A DNA stretch of 50,685 bases from Alphaproteobacteria bacterium UBA2784 (GTDB lineage: Bacteria; Pseudomonadota; Alphaproteobacteria; Micropepsales; Micropepsaceae). Position 1 is the stretch's first letter; every line of letters starts with the position of its first letter. This document shows, one piece after another, positions 1 through 8,220 of this stretch. Location of the stretch: NCBI GenBank assembly GCA_002352285.1, contig DEIC01000020.1, positions 1-50,685 of the forward strand. The letters are read 5' to 3'. The position numbers were made by a program, and so were the translations under genes. The notes under the pieces were generated by a model. It had not been told where the DNA came from, did not search any database, and saw nothing but the letters and a program-made list of their open reading frames with translations.

Positions 1-377
1 GGCCCCATCTCGGAAATCGTGGCGCGGATGGGGTGGCCCTTTTCACCAAAGACATCCCACAGGGTTGTGGGGCTTGGTTCGTGCACCAGTCCCGCGAGGC
101 CGATCTTGGCGGCGCGCTCGGCGATAAACGATTTCGGCTCACCGGCGGCGCCAATGCCCGATAGGTCGCCTTTCACATCGGCGGCAAAGACAGGGACACC
201 GGCAGCGGAAAATCCCTCTGCCAGAATCTGCAAGGTAACGGTCTTGCCGGTGCCAGTAGCACCCGCAATCAGGCCATGGCGATTGGCGTAGCGCAGCAGC
301 AAATGCTGGGGCCGCTCTCCCTTGCCCACGAAAATGCCGGGCTGGCCGTCTGCGGTCATCGATGCGGAATGCGACAT
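1..377 (-). CDS. HerA-like / DUF853 ATPase, 3' end cut by window
   Basis: N-terminal part (about 125 codons) of a DUF853 helicase HerA-like P-loop ATPase. The reading frame opens on the minus strand with MSHSASMTADGQPG, followed by the family hallmarks ANRHGLIAG and a Walker A loop GATGTGKT near residue 45, then FAADVKGDLSG. This continuous motif order matches the start of DUF853 proteins (E. coli YjgR type), whose cellular role is poorly known. I chose the ATG at 377 because a GGAGAAG ribosome-binding site lies 9 nt upstream; an in-frame ATG at 359 is the alternative. The C-terminal three quarters lie outside the window. It is transcribed divergently from sdhC with a 250-nt gap (378-627) that holds the sdh promoter and nothing else I recognise. 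Confidence 0.85.
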   Translation of the reverse strand, partial: MSHSASMTADGQPGIFVGKGERPQHLLLRYANRHGLIAGATGTGKTVTLQILAEGFSAAGVPVFAADVKGDLSGIGAAGEPKSFIAERAAKIGLAGLVHEPSPTTLWDVFGEKGHPIRATISEMG

Positions 378-512
378 GGTGGGGGACTTCTCCGGGGCGG
401 CCAGGCGGGCGATTCTCTTCGGGTTGCCGCCCGCGTCACATTGGCGGCGTTGGGGCCTTGCATCAAGGTGACGCGCGTCATGCGGCGGATTGGCGGGGCG
501 GGGCGTGGCTCT

Positions 513-540
513 TTGACCTTGGCACCTTCGTGCCTATGAT
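513..540 (+). promoter_or_regulatory. Putative sigma70-type promoter of the sdh operon with spacer dyad
   Basis: TTGACC (513-518) and TATGAT (535-540) are separated by 16 nt and lie 88 nt upstream of the sdhC start. The spacer contains a perfect inverted repeat, GGCAC-CTTC-GTGCC (521-534), that fills the space between the two hexamers, an ideal place for a repressor operator. The hexamers and dyad are seen directly; promoter and operator function are inferred. Confidence 0.55.
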
Positions 541-627
541 CCATACACAGTGAGTTGCCGGGGCTCTGCCTGGAGCAGGCTTGCACCCGGGCCCAGGGGT
601 TCAATCGGGGAAGTTCTTTCGGGGAAA

Positions 628-1044
628 ATGGCTTTGCGTCCCAAATCGCCTGTTCAGCGGCCGCGGCCGCTTTCGCCGCATCTTCAGATCTGGCGCTGGT
701 CGGTCACGATGGCGACCTCGATCCTGCACCGCCTGACCGGCATTGCGCTGGGCGGGGGGCTGTTGCTTTTGACAGCGTGGCTGGTGGCAACGGCCATGGG
801 AGCCCAAGCCTATGACTTTGCCCAGACATGGCTGGGGCACCCGGTGGGGCGCACGATCCTCTTCGGCTTCACGCTGGCGCTCGTCTATCACCTCTGCAAC
901 GGCATCCGGCATCTGGTGTGGGACGCGGGCAAGGGCTTTGCCGTTCCTGGCGCACATCGCGCGGGTGCATTCGTGATCGGGGCTGCGGTGGTGCTGACGC
1001 TGGGCGTCTGGGCGTTCGCCTATTGGCTCAAGGGGGCGTTCTGA
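628..1044 (+). CDS. sdhC: Succinate dehydrogenase cytochrome b556 subunit
   Basis: Large membrane-anchor subunit of succinate dehydrogenase (complex II), which carries haem b and part of the ubiquinone site in the inner membrane. The 138-residue protein has the family signature RPLSPHLQIW near residue 14, SILHRLTG near residue 31, three hydrophobic helices and the haem-ligand motif YHLCNGIRHLVWD near residue 90. I place the start at ATG 628 (MALRPKSPVQ) because homologues begin just before RPLSPH; upstream in-frame codons would add a non-conserved tail. GGGGAA motifs lie upstream. The stop overlaps the sdhD start (TGATG), indicating translational coupling. First gene of the sdh operon. Confidence 0.93.
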   Translation: MALRPKSPVQRPRPLSPHLQIWRWSVTMATSILHRLTGIALGGGLLLLTAWLVATAMGAQAYDFAQTWLGHPVGRTILFGFTLALVYHLCNGIRHLVWDAGKGFAVPGAHRAGAFVIGAAVVLTLGVWAFAYWLKGAF

Positions 1045-1385
1045 TGTCCGGCTCCGGCAAGGCGGCGACCCGCCATTTCAAGAATCAGCGTTTTACGGCG
1101 GTGCTTCTTGTGCCGCTTGTGCTGTGGTTTGTGATTACAATTGCGATGCAGTCAGGCGCATCGCACGACATGATGACGGCCTTCCTGAAAGACCCCGTAA
1201 ATGCTGCGCTGATGGCGCTCTTCTGCCTGACGGGCTTTGCCCATTTCGCGCTCGGCCTTGAAGTCGTGATCGACGACTATGTGACGGGCAAGACGCTCAA
1301 CGGGCTTTGCCACTTTGCCAACAAGCTTTTCTCATTCCTTGGCGCGGCTGCTGCCATTGCCGCCCTTGTCGTGATCCATTTCTGA
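1044..1385 (+). CDS. sdhD: Succinate dehydrogenase hydrophobic membrane anchor subunit
   Basis: Small membrane anchor of complex II; with SdhC it binds haem b and ubiquinone. The 113-residue protein has three predicted transmembrane helices (about residues 17-36, 51-72 and 90-111). The conserved stretch GFAHFALGLEVVIDDYV near residue 60 contains the likely haem-ligand His and the Asp-Tyr pair of the quinone site. The start codon overlaps the sdhC stop by one base. sdhA begins 13 nt downstream. Length and motif order are normal for alphaproteobacterial SdhD. Confidence 0.93.
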   Translation: MSGSGKAATRHFKNQRFTAVLLVPLVLWFVITIAMQSGASHDMMTAFLKDPVNAALMALFCLTGFAHFALGLEVVIDDYVTGKTLNGLCHFANKLFSFLGAAAAIAALVVIHF

Positions 1386-1398
1386 AGATGATGCGGCC

Positions 1399-3186
1399 AT
1401 GAACCCTGCCTACAAGATCATTGACCACCACTATGACGTTGTTGTGGTGGGCGCAGGCGGTGCGGGCCTGCGTGCAACACTTGGCGCTGCCGAGGCCGGA
1501 CTCAAAACGGCATGCGTCACGAAAGTTTTTCCCACACGCAGCCATACGGTGGCGGCGCAAGGCGGCATTTCGGCGTCGCTGGGCAATATGGGCGAAGATA
1601 ACTGGCGCTGGCACATGTACGACACCGTCAAGGGTGCCGACTGGCTGGGCGATCAGGACGCCATCGAATATCTCTGCCGCGAGGCGCCCAAAGCGGTTTA
1701 CGAGCTGGAGCATTTCGGCGTGCCCTTCAGCCGCACGGAAGAGGGCAAAATCTATCAGCGCGCTTTCGGTGGCATGACGCGTGAATTCGGCAAGGGGCCG
1801 ATCCAGCGCACCTGTGCGGCGGCTGACCGCACGGGCCACGCCATCCTGCATACGCTGTATGGCCAGTGCGTGCGCCACAAGGTCGAATTCTTCATCGAGT
1901 ATTTTGCACTCGACCTCATCATGGAAGACGGCGAATGCCGCGGCGTGATGGCGTGGTGTCTGGAAGACGGCACGATCCACCGCTTCCGCGCGCATCGCGT
2001 GGTGCTGGCGACGGGCGGCTATGGCCGCGCATATCTGACCGCGACTTCAGCGCATACGTGCACGGGCGATGGCAATGCGATGGTGCTGCGCGCGGGCCTG
2101 CCGTTGCAGGACATGGAGTTTGTGCAGTTCCACCCGACCGGCATCTATGGCGCGGGCTGCCTGATTACCGAGGGGTCGCGCGGCGAGGGCGGGTATCTGA
2201 CCAATTCAGAGGGCGAACGCTTCATGGAGCGTTATGCGCCGTCGGCCAAGGATCTCGCCTCGCGCGATGTTGTTTCCCGCGCGATGACGATTGAAGTACG
2301 CGAAGGGCGCGGCGTTGGCGCGCACAAGGACCACATCTTCCTCCACCTCGACCATCTTGATCCCAAAATCTTGCACGAGCGGCTGCCCGGCATTTCGGAA
2401 TCGGCGCGCATCTTTGCGGGCGTCGATGTGACGCGCCAGCCGATCCCGGTTCTGCCCACTGTGCACTACAACATGGGCGGCATTCCGACGAATTATCACG
2501 GTGAGGTTCTGACCAAAGCGGGCGGCGATCCCGACAAGGTGGTGCCCGGCCTGATGGCGATTGGTGAGGCGGCGTGCGTTTCGGTGCATGGCGCAAACCG
2601 CCTTGGCTCCAACTCGCTGATTGATCTTGTGGTGTTCGGGCGCGCGGCGGGCCTGCGCATTGCCGAGACGCTCAAACCCGGAACCGCGCTGCCTTCGCCC
2701 AAGGCCAATGCCGGTGATGCGGCGCTGTCGCGGCTTGATGGTCTGCGTCACGCCAAGGGGGCGACGCCAACCGCAAAGCTGCGGCTTTCGATGCAGCGCG
2801 TGATGCAGAATGACTGCGCCGTCTTCCGCACGCATGACTCGCTTTCCGATGGCCAGAAGAAGATCGACGAGGTGTTCAAGGCCAAGGCCGATATCGGCGT
2901 CTCTGACCGCACGATGATCTGGAACTCCGATCTCATGGAGACGCTGGAATTCGACAATCTGATTTCGCAGGCGGTGGTGACGGTTCATTCTGCGCTGAAC
3001 CGCAAGGAAAGCCGCGGCGCGCACGCGCGGGAAGACTTCCCCAAGCGCGATGACGAAAACTGGATGAAGCACACACTGGCGTGGGTTGATGGCGCGGGCA
3101 AAGTGACCATCGATTACCGCCCGGTGCATGACTATACGCTGACAAAGGAAGTCGAATATATCGCGCCGAAGGCCCGCGTTTACTGA
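1399..3186 (+). CDS. sdhA: Succinate dehydrogenase flavoprotein subunit
   Basis: Catalytic subunit of complex II, oxidising succinate to fumarate with covalently bound FAD. The 595-residue length is normal. Visible motifs are the dinucleotide-binding GAGGAG (residues 18-23), RSHTVAAQGG with His49 as the FAD attachment site, the active-site regions HPTGIYG and RDVVSRAM, and HGANRLGSNSLIDL near the C-terminal side of the FAD domain. It lies in the sdhC-sdhD-sdhA order. Unusually, sdhB does not follow: a DUF2306-like membrane gene starts 31 nt downstream and sdhB is 4.2 kb away. Confidence 0.97.
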   Translation: MNPAYKIIDHHYDVVVVGAGGAGLRATLGAAEAGLKTACVTKVFPTRSHTVAAQGGISASLGNMGEDNWRWHMYDTVKGADWLGDQDAIEYLCREAPKAVYELEHFGVPFSRTEEGKIYQRAFGGMTREFGKGPIQRTCAAADRTGHAILHTLYGQCVRHKVEFFIEYFALDLIMEDGECRGVMAWCLEDGTIHRFRAHRVVLATGGYGRAYLTATSAHTCTGDGNAMVLRAGLPLQDMEFVQFHPTGIYGAGCLITEGSRGEGGYLTNSEGERFMERYAPSAKDLASRDVVSRAMTIEVREGRGVGAHKDHIFLHLDHLDPKILHERLPGISESARIFAGVDVTRQPIPVLPTVHYNMGGIPTNYHGEVLTKAGGDPDKVVPGLMAIGEAACVSVHGANRLGSNSLIDLVVFGRAAGLRIAETLKPGTALPSPKANAGDAALSRLDGLRHAKGATPTAKLRLSMQRVMQNDCAVFRTHDSLSDGQKKIDEVFKAKADIGVSDRTMIWNSDLMETLEFDNLISQAVVTVHSALNRKESRGAHAREDFPKRDDENWMKHTLAWVDGAGKVTIDYRPVHDYTLTKEVEYIAPKARVY

Positions 3187-3217
3187 GCGGGCGGCGAAGG
3201 AAACGGGGAGATACTCG

Positions 3218-3634
3218 ATGAATTTTGCGCCGCTTCTCAACGCATCGCTGGCGATCCAGATCCACTTTTTCACGGTGGTGCCCGCGTTCTTCATCGGCAC
3301 ATGGCTCATCTTTTTCAGCACCAAGGGCGCGCCCTTTCACCGCCTTTTGGGCAAGGTCTATTTCGTCCTGATGGCAACGACGGCGATTGCCGCCATCTTC
3401 ATCAAATCGTTTGTCGGCCCGTCGATCGAGATTGCGGGCCTGGAGCTTGGCCTTATCCACCTTTTTGTTGTGGTCACGTTTGTCGGCATCTTCAATGCCA
3501 TCCGCGGCCTGCAGCTGGGTGACATCAAGCGGCACCAGCATTCAATGATCGGCACCTATGTTGGCGGCCTTTTGATCGCGGGTGGTTTTGCCTTCATGCC
3601 GGGCCGCATCATGCACAGCATCTTCTTTGGCTAG
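3218..3634 (+). CDS. DUF2306-like four-helix membrane protein
   Basis: A 138-residue integral membrane protein resembling the DUF2306 family; function unknown. I see four hydrophobic segments at about residues 10-30, 45-65, 78-97 and 113-133. Histidines sit at helix ends: IQIHF, FHRLLG, LIHLF and KRHQHSM. Such a pattern could bind haem or metal, but that is inference. GGGGAG lies upstream of the ATG with good spacing. It sits between sdhA and an amidase gene on the same strand with gaps of 31 and 9 nt, so it is probably co-transcribed with sdhCDA. Confidence 0.75.
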   Translation: MNFAPLLNASLAIQIHFFTVVPAFFIGTWLIFFSTKGAPFHRLLGKVYFVLMATTAIAAIFIKSFVGPSIEIAGLELGLIHLFVVVTFVGIFNAIRGLQLGDIKRHQHSMIGTYVGGLLIAGGFAFMPGRIMHSIFFG

Positions 3635-3643
3635 GGAACTGCG

Positions 3644-5071
3644 ATGACAATTTCCCATGACGATTATGTGCGCCACGATGCGGTGGCGCTGGCTTCACTC
3701 GTGCGCGCGCGGGCCGTTTCGCCCGGCGAGTTGCTGGAGGCGGCAATTGCGCGGGCAGAGGCCGTCAATCCCAGGATCAATGCCATTGCGCACCGGCTTT
3801 ACGACATGGCGCGTGCGGCAGTGGCAACGCTGCCAGAAGGCCCGTTCCATGGCGTGCCCTTTGCCATCAAGGATCTGGGCATCAAGATGCGCGGTGCGCC
3901 CTGCACCAATGGCAGCAAGGCCTATGCAGGCTATGTGGCGCCGGAAGATTCAACCCTGATGGCGCGTTATCGGGCGGCGGGTCTCAATACTTTTGCCGTC
4001 TCAACGTCGCCGGAGTTCGGTTTGACCACGACAACGGAGTCAGCCGCCTTTGGCGCGACGCGCAATCCGTGGAAGCTGACCCACATCGCCGGCGGTTCAT
4101 CGGGTGGTGCTGCGGCGCTGGTGGCGGCGGGTGTGCTGCCTGCGGCCAATGCGTCGGATGGTGGTGGTTCCATCCGCATTCCAGCTGCCTGCTGCGGTCT
4201 TGTTGGTCTTAAGCCCACACGCGGTCTGGTGCCCAAGGGTCCACCCTATTCAGAGGGATGGGCGGGCTTGGGTGTGACCCACGTGGTCAGCCGCAGCGTG
4301 CGCGATACGGCGGCGCTTCTTGATGTGACGGCGGGTGTTGAACCTGGCGCACGTTATGCTTCGCCTGTTGCGGCGGAAACCTATCTCGCGGCGATGGCGC
4401 AGCGGCCCAAGGGGTTGCGCGTGGCCTATATGAAGAAGCCGCTATCGGGGGCTGACGTGCATCCCGAATGTGCGGCGGCGGCAGAGAATGCGGCAAGGCT
4501 TCTTGCCAGCATGGGCCATCATGTGGAGGAGGCGGTGCCCGCCATCGATCAGCCCAATCTGGGTCTGGCGCAGGGTGTGATCGTGGTTGCCAATATCGCG
4601 CGCGACATTGAGGAGCGCGAGGCAGCTTTAGGCCGCAAATTGCGTGACGACGAGCTGGAGCCGGTCACGCGCAACTATCGTGACAGCGCGGCAAAGATGA
4701 CAGCCGCCCAATACGTCTGGGCCGACCGCACGACGCAGACAGCGGCACTCCAGCTGTCGCGCTTCTTTGCCCGTTACGATGTCATTCTGTCAGCAACAAC
4801 GGCAAAGCCCGCTGTGCCGATTGGCGAGTTGGGCCTTGATAATCCTGACGCGGGCAAGCACGTGGCAGACCTTGTGGCGTTTTCGGGCTTTCCGCCGCTC
4901 GCCAATCTCACGGGCGTGCCGTCGATCTCGCTGCCCTTGCACATGACCAAAGATGGTTTGCCAGTGGGCGTGATGCTGACGGGCGCGCTGGGCGCAGAGC
5001 CGCTGCTGCTGTCGCTGTCAGCCGCCATCGAGGAAGCCGCGCCCTGGGTGCAGCGCCGCGCGCCGATGTGA
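3644..5071 (+). CDS. Amidase signature family hydrolase
   Basis: A 475-residue member of the amidase signature family, which hydrolyses amide bonds with a Ser-cisSer-Lys triad. The triad is visible: Lys76 in VPFAIKDLG, Ser152 in GGSSGG and nucleophile Ser176 in SDGGGSIRIPA, with the 24-residue Ser-Ser spacing of the family. It has no GatA-type neighbours and lacks gatB/gatC, so it is more likely a small-molecule amidase than the tRNA amidotransferase subunit; substrate unknown. The start follows the DUF2306-like stop by 9 nt with a weak GGGA site. It is convergent with the next minus-strand gene. Confidence 0.85.
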   Translation: MTISHDDYVRHDAVALASLVRARAVSPGELLEAAIARAEAVNPRINAIAHRLYDMARAAVATLPEGPFHGVPFAIKDLGIKMRGAPCTNGSKAYAGYVAPEDSTLMARYRAAGLNTFAVSTSPEFGLTTTTESAAFGATRNPWKLTHIAGGSSGGAAALVAAGVLPAANASDGGGSIRIPAACCGLVGLKPTRGLVPKGPPYSEGWAGLGVTHVVSRSVRDTAALLDVTAGVEPGARYASPVAAETYLAAMAQRPKGLRVAYMKKPLSGADVHPECAAAAENAARLLASMGHHVEEAVPAIDQPNLGLAQGVIVVANIARDIEEREAALGRKLRDDELEPVTRNYRDSAAKMTAAQYVWADRTTQTAALQLSRFFARYDVILSATTAKPAVPIGELGLDNPDAGKHVADLVAFSGFPPLANLTGVPSISLPLHMTKDGLPVGVMLTGALGAEPLLLSLSAAIEEAAPWVQRRAPM

Positions 5072-5098
5072 GGAGAGGGCAGCCGACTTCTTCGAGGA

Positions 5099-5668
5099 TC
5101 ATGAATGAGGCCTTTGCGGTTCGGCGGAAGGCGGTTGGGCGGGCGGCGCGCTTGCCGGGAACAGCTGCGCGTAGGACACCGGCGCTGTGGCTGCCAATTC
5201 CTTCTCCAGGAAGGCTGCGAATGAGGGAGAAAGCGTCTCCCTGCGGGCGGTCAGGAGTTCTCGGGCGGCGGTGCCCGTCATCACCGGCGCGAAGGAACGA
5301 TGGATTGATTCCCAGGCGTCATCCCCCAAACGAGCCGCCGTGCGCTGAATGAAGGCGCGTTCGTACAAGCGCATCACATTCAGCCGCAACATAAAGTGCG
5401 CGGCCCGGCGCTCCGGCGTGATCGCCGCGAACCCTTTCTCATGCCCGGTGAAGTAGTCCTGCGCAGCAAGAGGGTCGTGGGACAATGCATTCACGATTTG
5501 CTGAAAGTCTGTCAAAACCTGATTCATGGTGCCGTAGCGCGTCTCCTGCGTTTGCCTGCGCAACTGCTCGCTGTTCTGGCGCAGCTGCATGCCGACAAAG
5601 ATCAAAGAGCCAAAGATCCCTACGACGGCGACGATCTGGGAAATGAAGTAGAATTCTTCGAGGGTCAT
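5099..5668 (-). CDS. Hypothetical protein with one N-terminal membrane helix
   Basis: A 189-residue protein I cannot assign to a named family. Residues 9-27 (ISQIVAVVGIFGSLIFVGM) form one clear transmembrane helix, followed by a basic, Gln-rich, probably helical stretch (QLRQNSEQLRRQTQETR) and a mostly helical domain to about residue 150. The tail (about 160-189) is Ala/Pro/Ser-rich. Short membrane-anchored proteins with this opening are common in marine proteobacteria; no function is established. It is the only gene facing the other way inside the sdh locus, convergent with the amidase (27-nt gap) and divergent from creD. Confidence 0.6.
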   Translation of the reverse strand: MTLEEFYFISQIVAVVGIFGSLIFVGMQLRQNSEQLRRQTQETRYGTMNQVLTDFQQIVNALSHDPLAAQDYFTGHEKGFAAITPERRAAHFMLRLNVMRLYERAFIQRTAARLGDDAWESIHRSFAPVMTGTAARELLTARRETLSPSFAAFLEKELAATAPVSYAQLFPASAPPAQPPSAEPQRPHS

Positions 5669-5907
5669 GGCGGTTCGCGTGAAGTTTGTGGTCTCGAGCC
5701 GGCAACAGGAGTATCAGGGATTTCAGTGGAGTCGAATGGCGGACTGGCGCCTTGGTCCAGCGCCGCGCGCCGCTCTAAAAAAGTAGCGCTGGTCACGCGC
5801 CATTCACCGGAACATGCTGGCCGCGCGCATGACAAGGCTTTGCCGGGTCTTGGCCACAATCGGGGCAGGGAATGAATTCCGCATTCACGCGTTGCGGAGC
5901 CAGCCCC

Positions 5908-7338
5908 ATGCTCGATAACAGCCCCTTCAACAAGCAACCAGCTTCTTCAATCCCGTTCAGCGGGCTGCGCGCCCGCGCGCCCGGCCTCAAGCTGGCGGGG
6001 ATTGTGGTTCTTACCTTCCTCCTCGGCATTCCCCTTTTCCTCATCCAGTCGGCGGTCAATGAGCGGCGCATGTCGGCAGACGCTGCGGCGTCATCCGTGG
6101 CGCAAGGGTGGGGCGGGCCGCAGGAGCTGGCGGGGCCGTTTCTTGTCGTGCCCTTCAATCTGCCGGAGCGGCGTTCGCCCGCTGGCGTGCTTTTGGGGCA
6201 GGGGGAGCGCGGCACCATTGTGCTGGCGCCGGAAGAGTTTGATGCGGCCATAGATGCCACAACCCAGATGCGCAGCCGGGGCATCTATGACGTTCCAGTC
6301 TATGAGGCGAAGGTCAATCTCATTGCCCGGTTTGACCTTGCACGGCTTGACGGCAAGCTGCCCAGTGGCGCGGTTCTGGAACTTGACAAGGCGCGGCTGT
6401 CGCTGGCGCTCTCCGATCCGCGCGGTCTGACGGAAACACCCACCGCCGTGCTGAAGCCCGAGGGGCTGACCGTCATTACCGGCGAGACCCCGCGCTTTGA
6501 ATCCGGCTCCGGCCTTGAAAGCTGGGTCAGCGGCATGCACGCCGACATTGCAACGCTCGCGCCCGGCAGTGTGTTCAGTGTGCGGATCAATTTCGGCCTT
6601 CGTGGCCTCAACATGATCCACATCGTGCCCGTGGGCGATACGACCAGGGCGCGGATCAGTGCCGACTGGCCGCATCCCAGCTTTTCGGGATCATTCCTGC
6701 CTGTGACGCGAGAGATCAGCGCATCGGGCTTTAGCGCCAGCTGGGAAGTGCCGGCGCTGGCGCGGGCCATGCCGCAGGTTTTCATCGAGCCGGGCGGCGG
6801 ATACCTGATCGCAGGGTCCGGCTTTGGCGTTCAGCTCTTCGAGCCGGTTGATCTTTACCATTCGACCGAGCGGGCGCTGAAATATGCACTGCTCTTTGTC
6901 GGGCTCGCCTTCCTTGCCTTCTTCCTCGTCGAGACGCTGACGGATGCCCGCATCCATGTGGTGCAGTACATGCTCGTGGGCTCGGCGCAGGTGCTCTTCT
7001 ATCTTCTGCTTCTTGCCCTTGCGGAGCAGGTGGGATTTGCCAATGCCTATCTTGCCGCAACGGCCGCCTCGGTTCTTTTGACCTGTCTTTACGCCGGGGC
7101 GATTTTCCGCTCGCGGGGCAAGGGATTCATCCTGTTTGGCGTGCTGTCGGCGCTTTATGCGCTCCTGTTTGCCATTCTGGATCAGGAGGACTATGCCCTG
7201 CTTGCCGGTTCGGCGGTGCTTTTCGTCGCACTGGCCTTGACGATGTTCCTGACGCGCAAGATAGATTGGTATCAGGTTGCGATGCTGCCGGCCGGGCAAG
7301 CCGAAAAGGCGGAGAACCCGCCGGAGCCGAAGGGGTAA
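5908..7338 (+). CDS. creD: CreD-family inner membrane protein
   Basis: Cell-envelope integrity protein of the CreD family. The protein of 476 residues has one N-terminal helix (about 24-44), a large periplasmic part containing the family motifs and a block of C-terminal helices (about 325-465). I use the ATG at 5908 (MLDNSPFNKQ), preceded by GGAG; an in-frame ATG at 5872 would add 12 residues. In enterobacteria CreD belongs to the CreBC regulon; no creB or creC is seen here. It ends 6 nt before sdhB, so the two are probably co-transcribed. The 239-nt gap before it (5669-5907) shows no convincing promoter. Confidence 0.85.
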   Translation: MLDNSPFNKQPASSIPFSGLRARAPGLKLAGIVVLTFLLGIPLFLIQSAVNERRMSADAAASSVAQGWGGPQELAGPFLVVPFNLPERRSPAGVLLGQGERGTIVLAPEEFDAAIDATTQMRSRGIYDVPVYEAKVNLIARFDLARLDGKLPSGAVLELDKARLSLALSDPRGLTETPTAVLKPEGLTVITGETPRFESGSGLESWVSGMHADIATLAPGSVFSVRINFGLRGLNMIHIVPVGDTTRARISADWPHPSFSGSFLPVTREISASGFSASWEVPALARAMPQVFIEPGGGYLIAGSGFGVQLFEPVDLYHSTERALKYALLFVGLAFLAFFLVETLTDARIHVVQYMLVGSAQVLFYLLLLALAEQVGFANAYLAATAASVLLTCLYAGAIFRSRGKGFILFGVLSALYALLFAILDQEDYALLAGSAVLFVALALTMFLTRKIDWYQVAMLPAGQAEKAENPPEPKG

Positions 7339-7344
7339 GAGATC

Positions 7345-8115
7345 ATGGTGCAGCTGACTTTGCCGCGTCACAGCAAGGTGAAAACCGGCAAGACCCATCC
7401 GCGTCCGCAAGGTGCCAAGAACCTGAAAGAGTTCCGCATCTACCGCTATGACCCGGATGGGGGCAGCAATCCGCGCCTCGATACCTATTACGTCGACCGC
7501 GACAATTGCGCGCCGATGGTTCTGGACGCCCTCATCAAGATCAAGAACGAGATTGATCCGACGCTCACCTTCCGCCGGTCGTGCCGCGAAGGCGTGTGCG
7601 GCTCGTGTGCGATGAATATCGACGGCTCGAACACGCTCGCCTGCACCAAGGCGATGGATGACATCAGCGGGGCGGTGACGATCTATCCGCTGCCGCACAT
7701 GGAGGTCATCAAGGATCTGGTGCCGGACCTGACAAACTTCTATGCGCAGTATGGTTCGATCCAGCCGTTCCTCCAGACCAAGGAGACGCCGGAGAAGGAG
7801 CATCTGCAGTCGCCCAAGGACCGCGAAAAGCTCGACGGGCTTTATGAGTGCATCCTGTGCGCCTGTTGTTCGACGTCATGCCCCAGCTATTGGTGGAACG
7901 GCGACAAGTACCTCGGGCCTGCGGCGCTTCTCCAGTCCTATCGGTGGCTCGCCGACAGCCGCGATGAGGCCACCCAAGCGCGCCTCGACAATCTCGAAGA
8001 TCCGTTCAAGCTCTATCGCTGCCACACGATCATGAATTGCGCGACCGTGTGCCCCAAGGGTCTGAACCCCGCCAAGGCGATTGCCGAAATCAAGAAGATG
8101 ATGGTGGCGCGCTAG
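7345..8115 (+). CDS. sdhB: Succinate dehydrogenase iron-sulfur subunit
   Basis: Electron-transfer subunit of complex II, passing electrons from FAD to ubiquinone. The 256-residue protein has all three cluster motifs: [2Fe-2S] ligands Cys80, Cys85, Cys88 and Cys100; [4Fe-4S] ligands Cys169, Cys172, Cys175 and Cys236; [3Fe-4S] ligands Cys179, Cys226 and Cys232. WWNGDKYLGPAAL and NPAKAIAEIKK are typical of bacterial SdhB. It follows creD by 6 nt rather than sdhA, which is unusual, but every required residue is present, so it should be a working subunit. No second sdhB is seen in the window. Confidence 0.97.
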   Translation: MVQLTLPRHSKVKTGKTHPRPQGAKNLKEFRIYRYDPDGGSNPRLDTYYVDRDNCAPMVLDALIKIKNEIDPTLTFRRSCREGVCGSCAMNIDGSNTLACTKAMDDISGAVTIYPLPHMEVIKDLVPDLTNFYAQYGSIQPFLQTKETPEKEHLQSPKDREKLDGLYECILCACCSTSCPSYWWNGDKYLGPAALLQSYRWLADSRDEATQARLDNLEDPFKLYRCHTIMNCATVCPKGLNPAKAIAEIKKMMVAR

Positions 8116-8220
8116 GTGCCTGCGCCCCGCTTCACGCCGGATTGATCGCGGGCGCCGCTTGTGCCGGTGGAACTATTCGGGTCTTCTTCGGGCCAATGGA
8201 TGTTCACTGGGGAGAATTCC

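Noticed and set aside
2206..3324. A 372-codon open frame opposite sdhA
   Set aside because: Shadow frame crossing the sdhA stop into the next gene; no family signal.
3644..5071. The amidase as GatA of the tRNA amidotransferase
   Set aside because: No gatB or gatC is adjacent and its neighbours are sdh genes; the signature motifs alone do not separate the two.
6691..7803. A 370-codon open frame opposite creD and sdhB
   Set aside because: Shadow frame; it crosses the junction of two well-supported genes.
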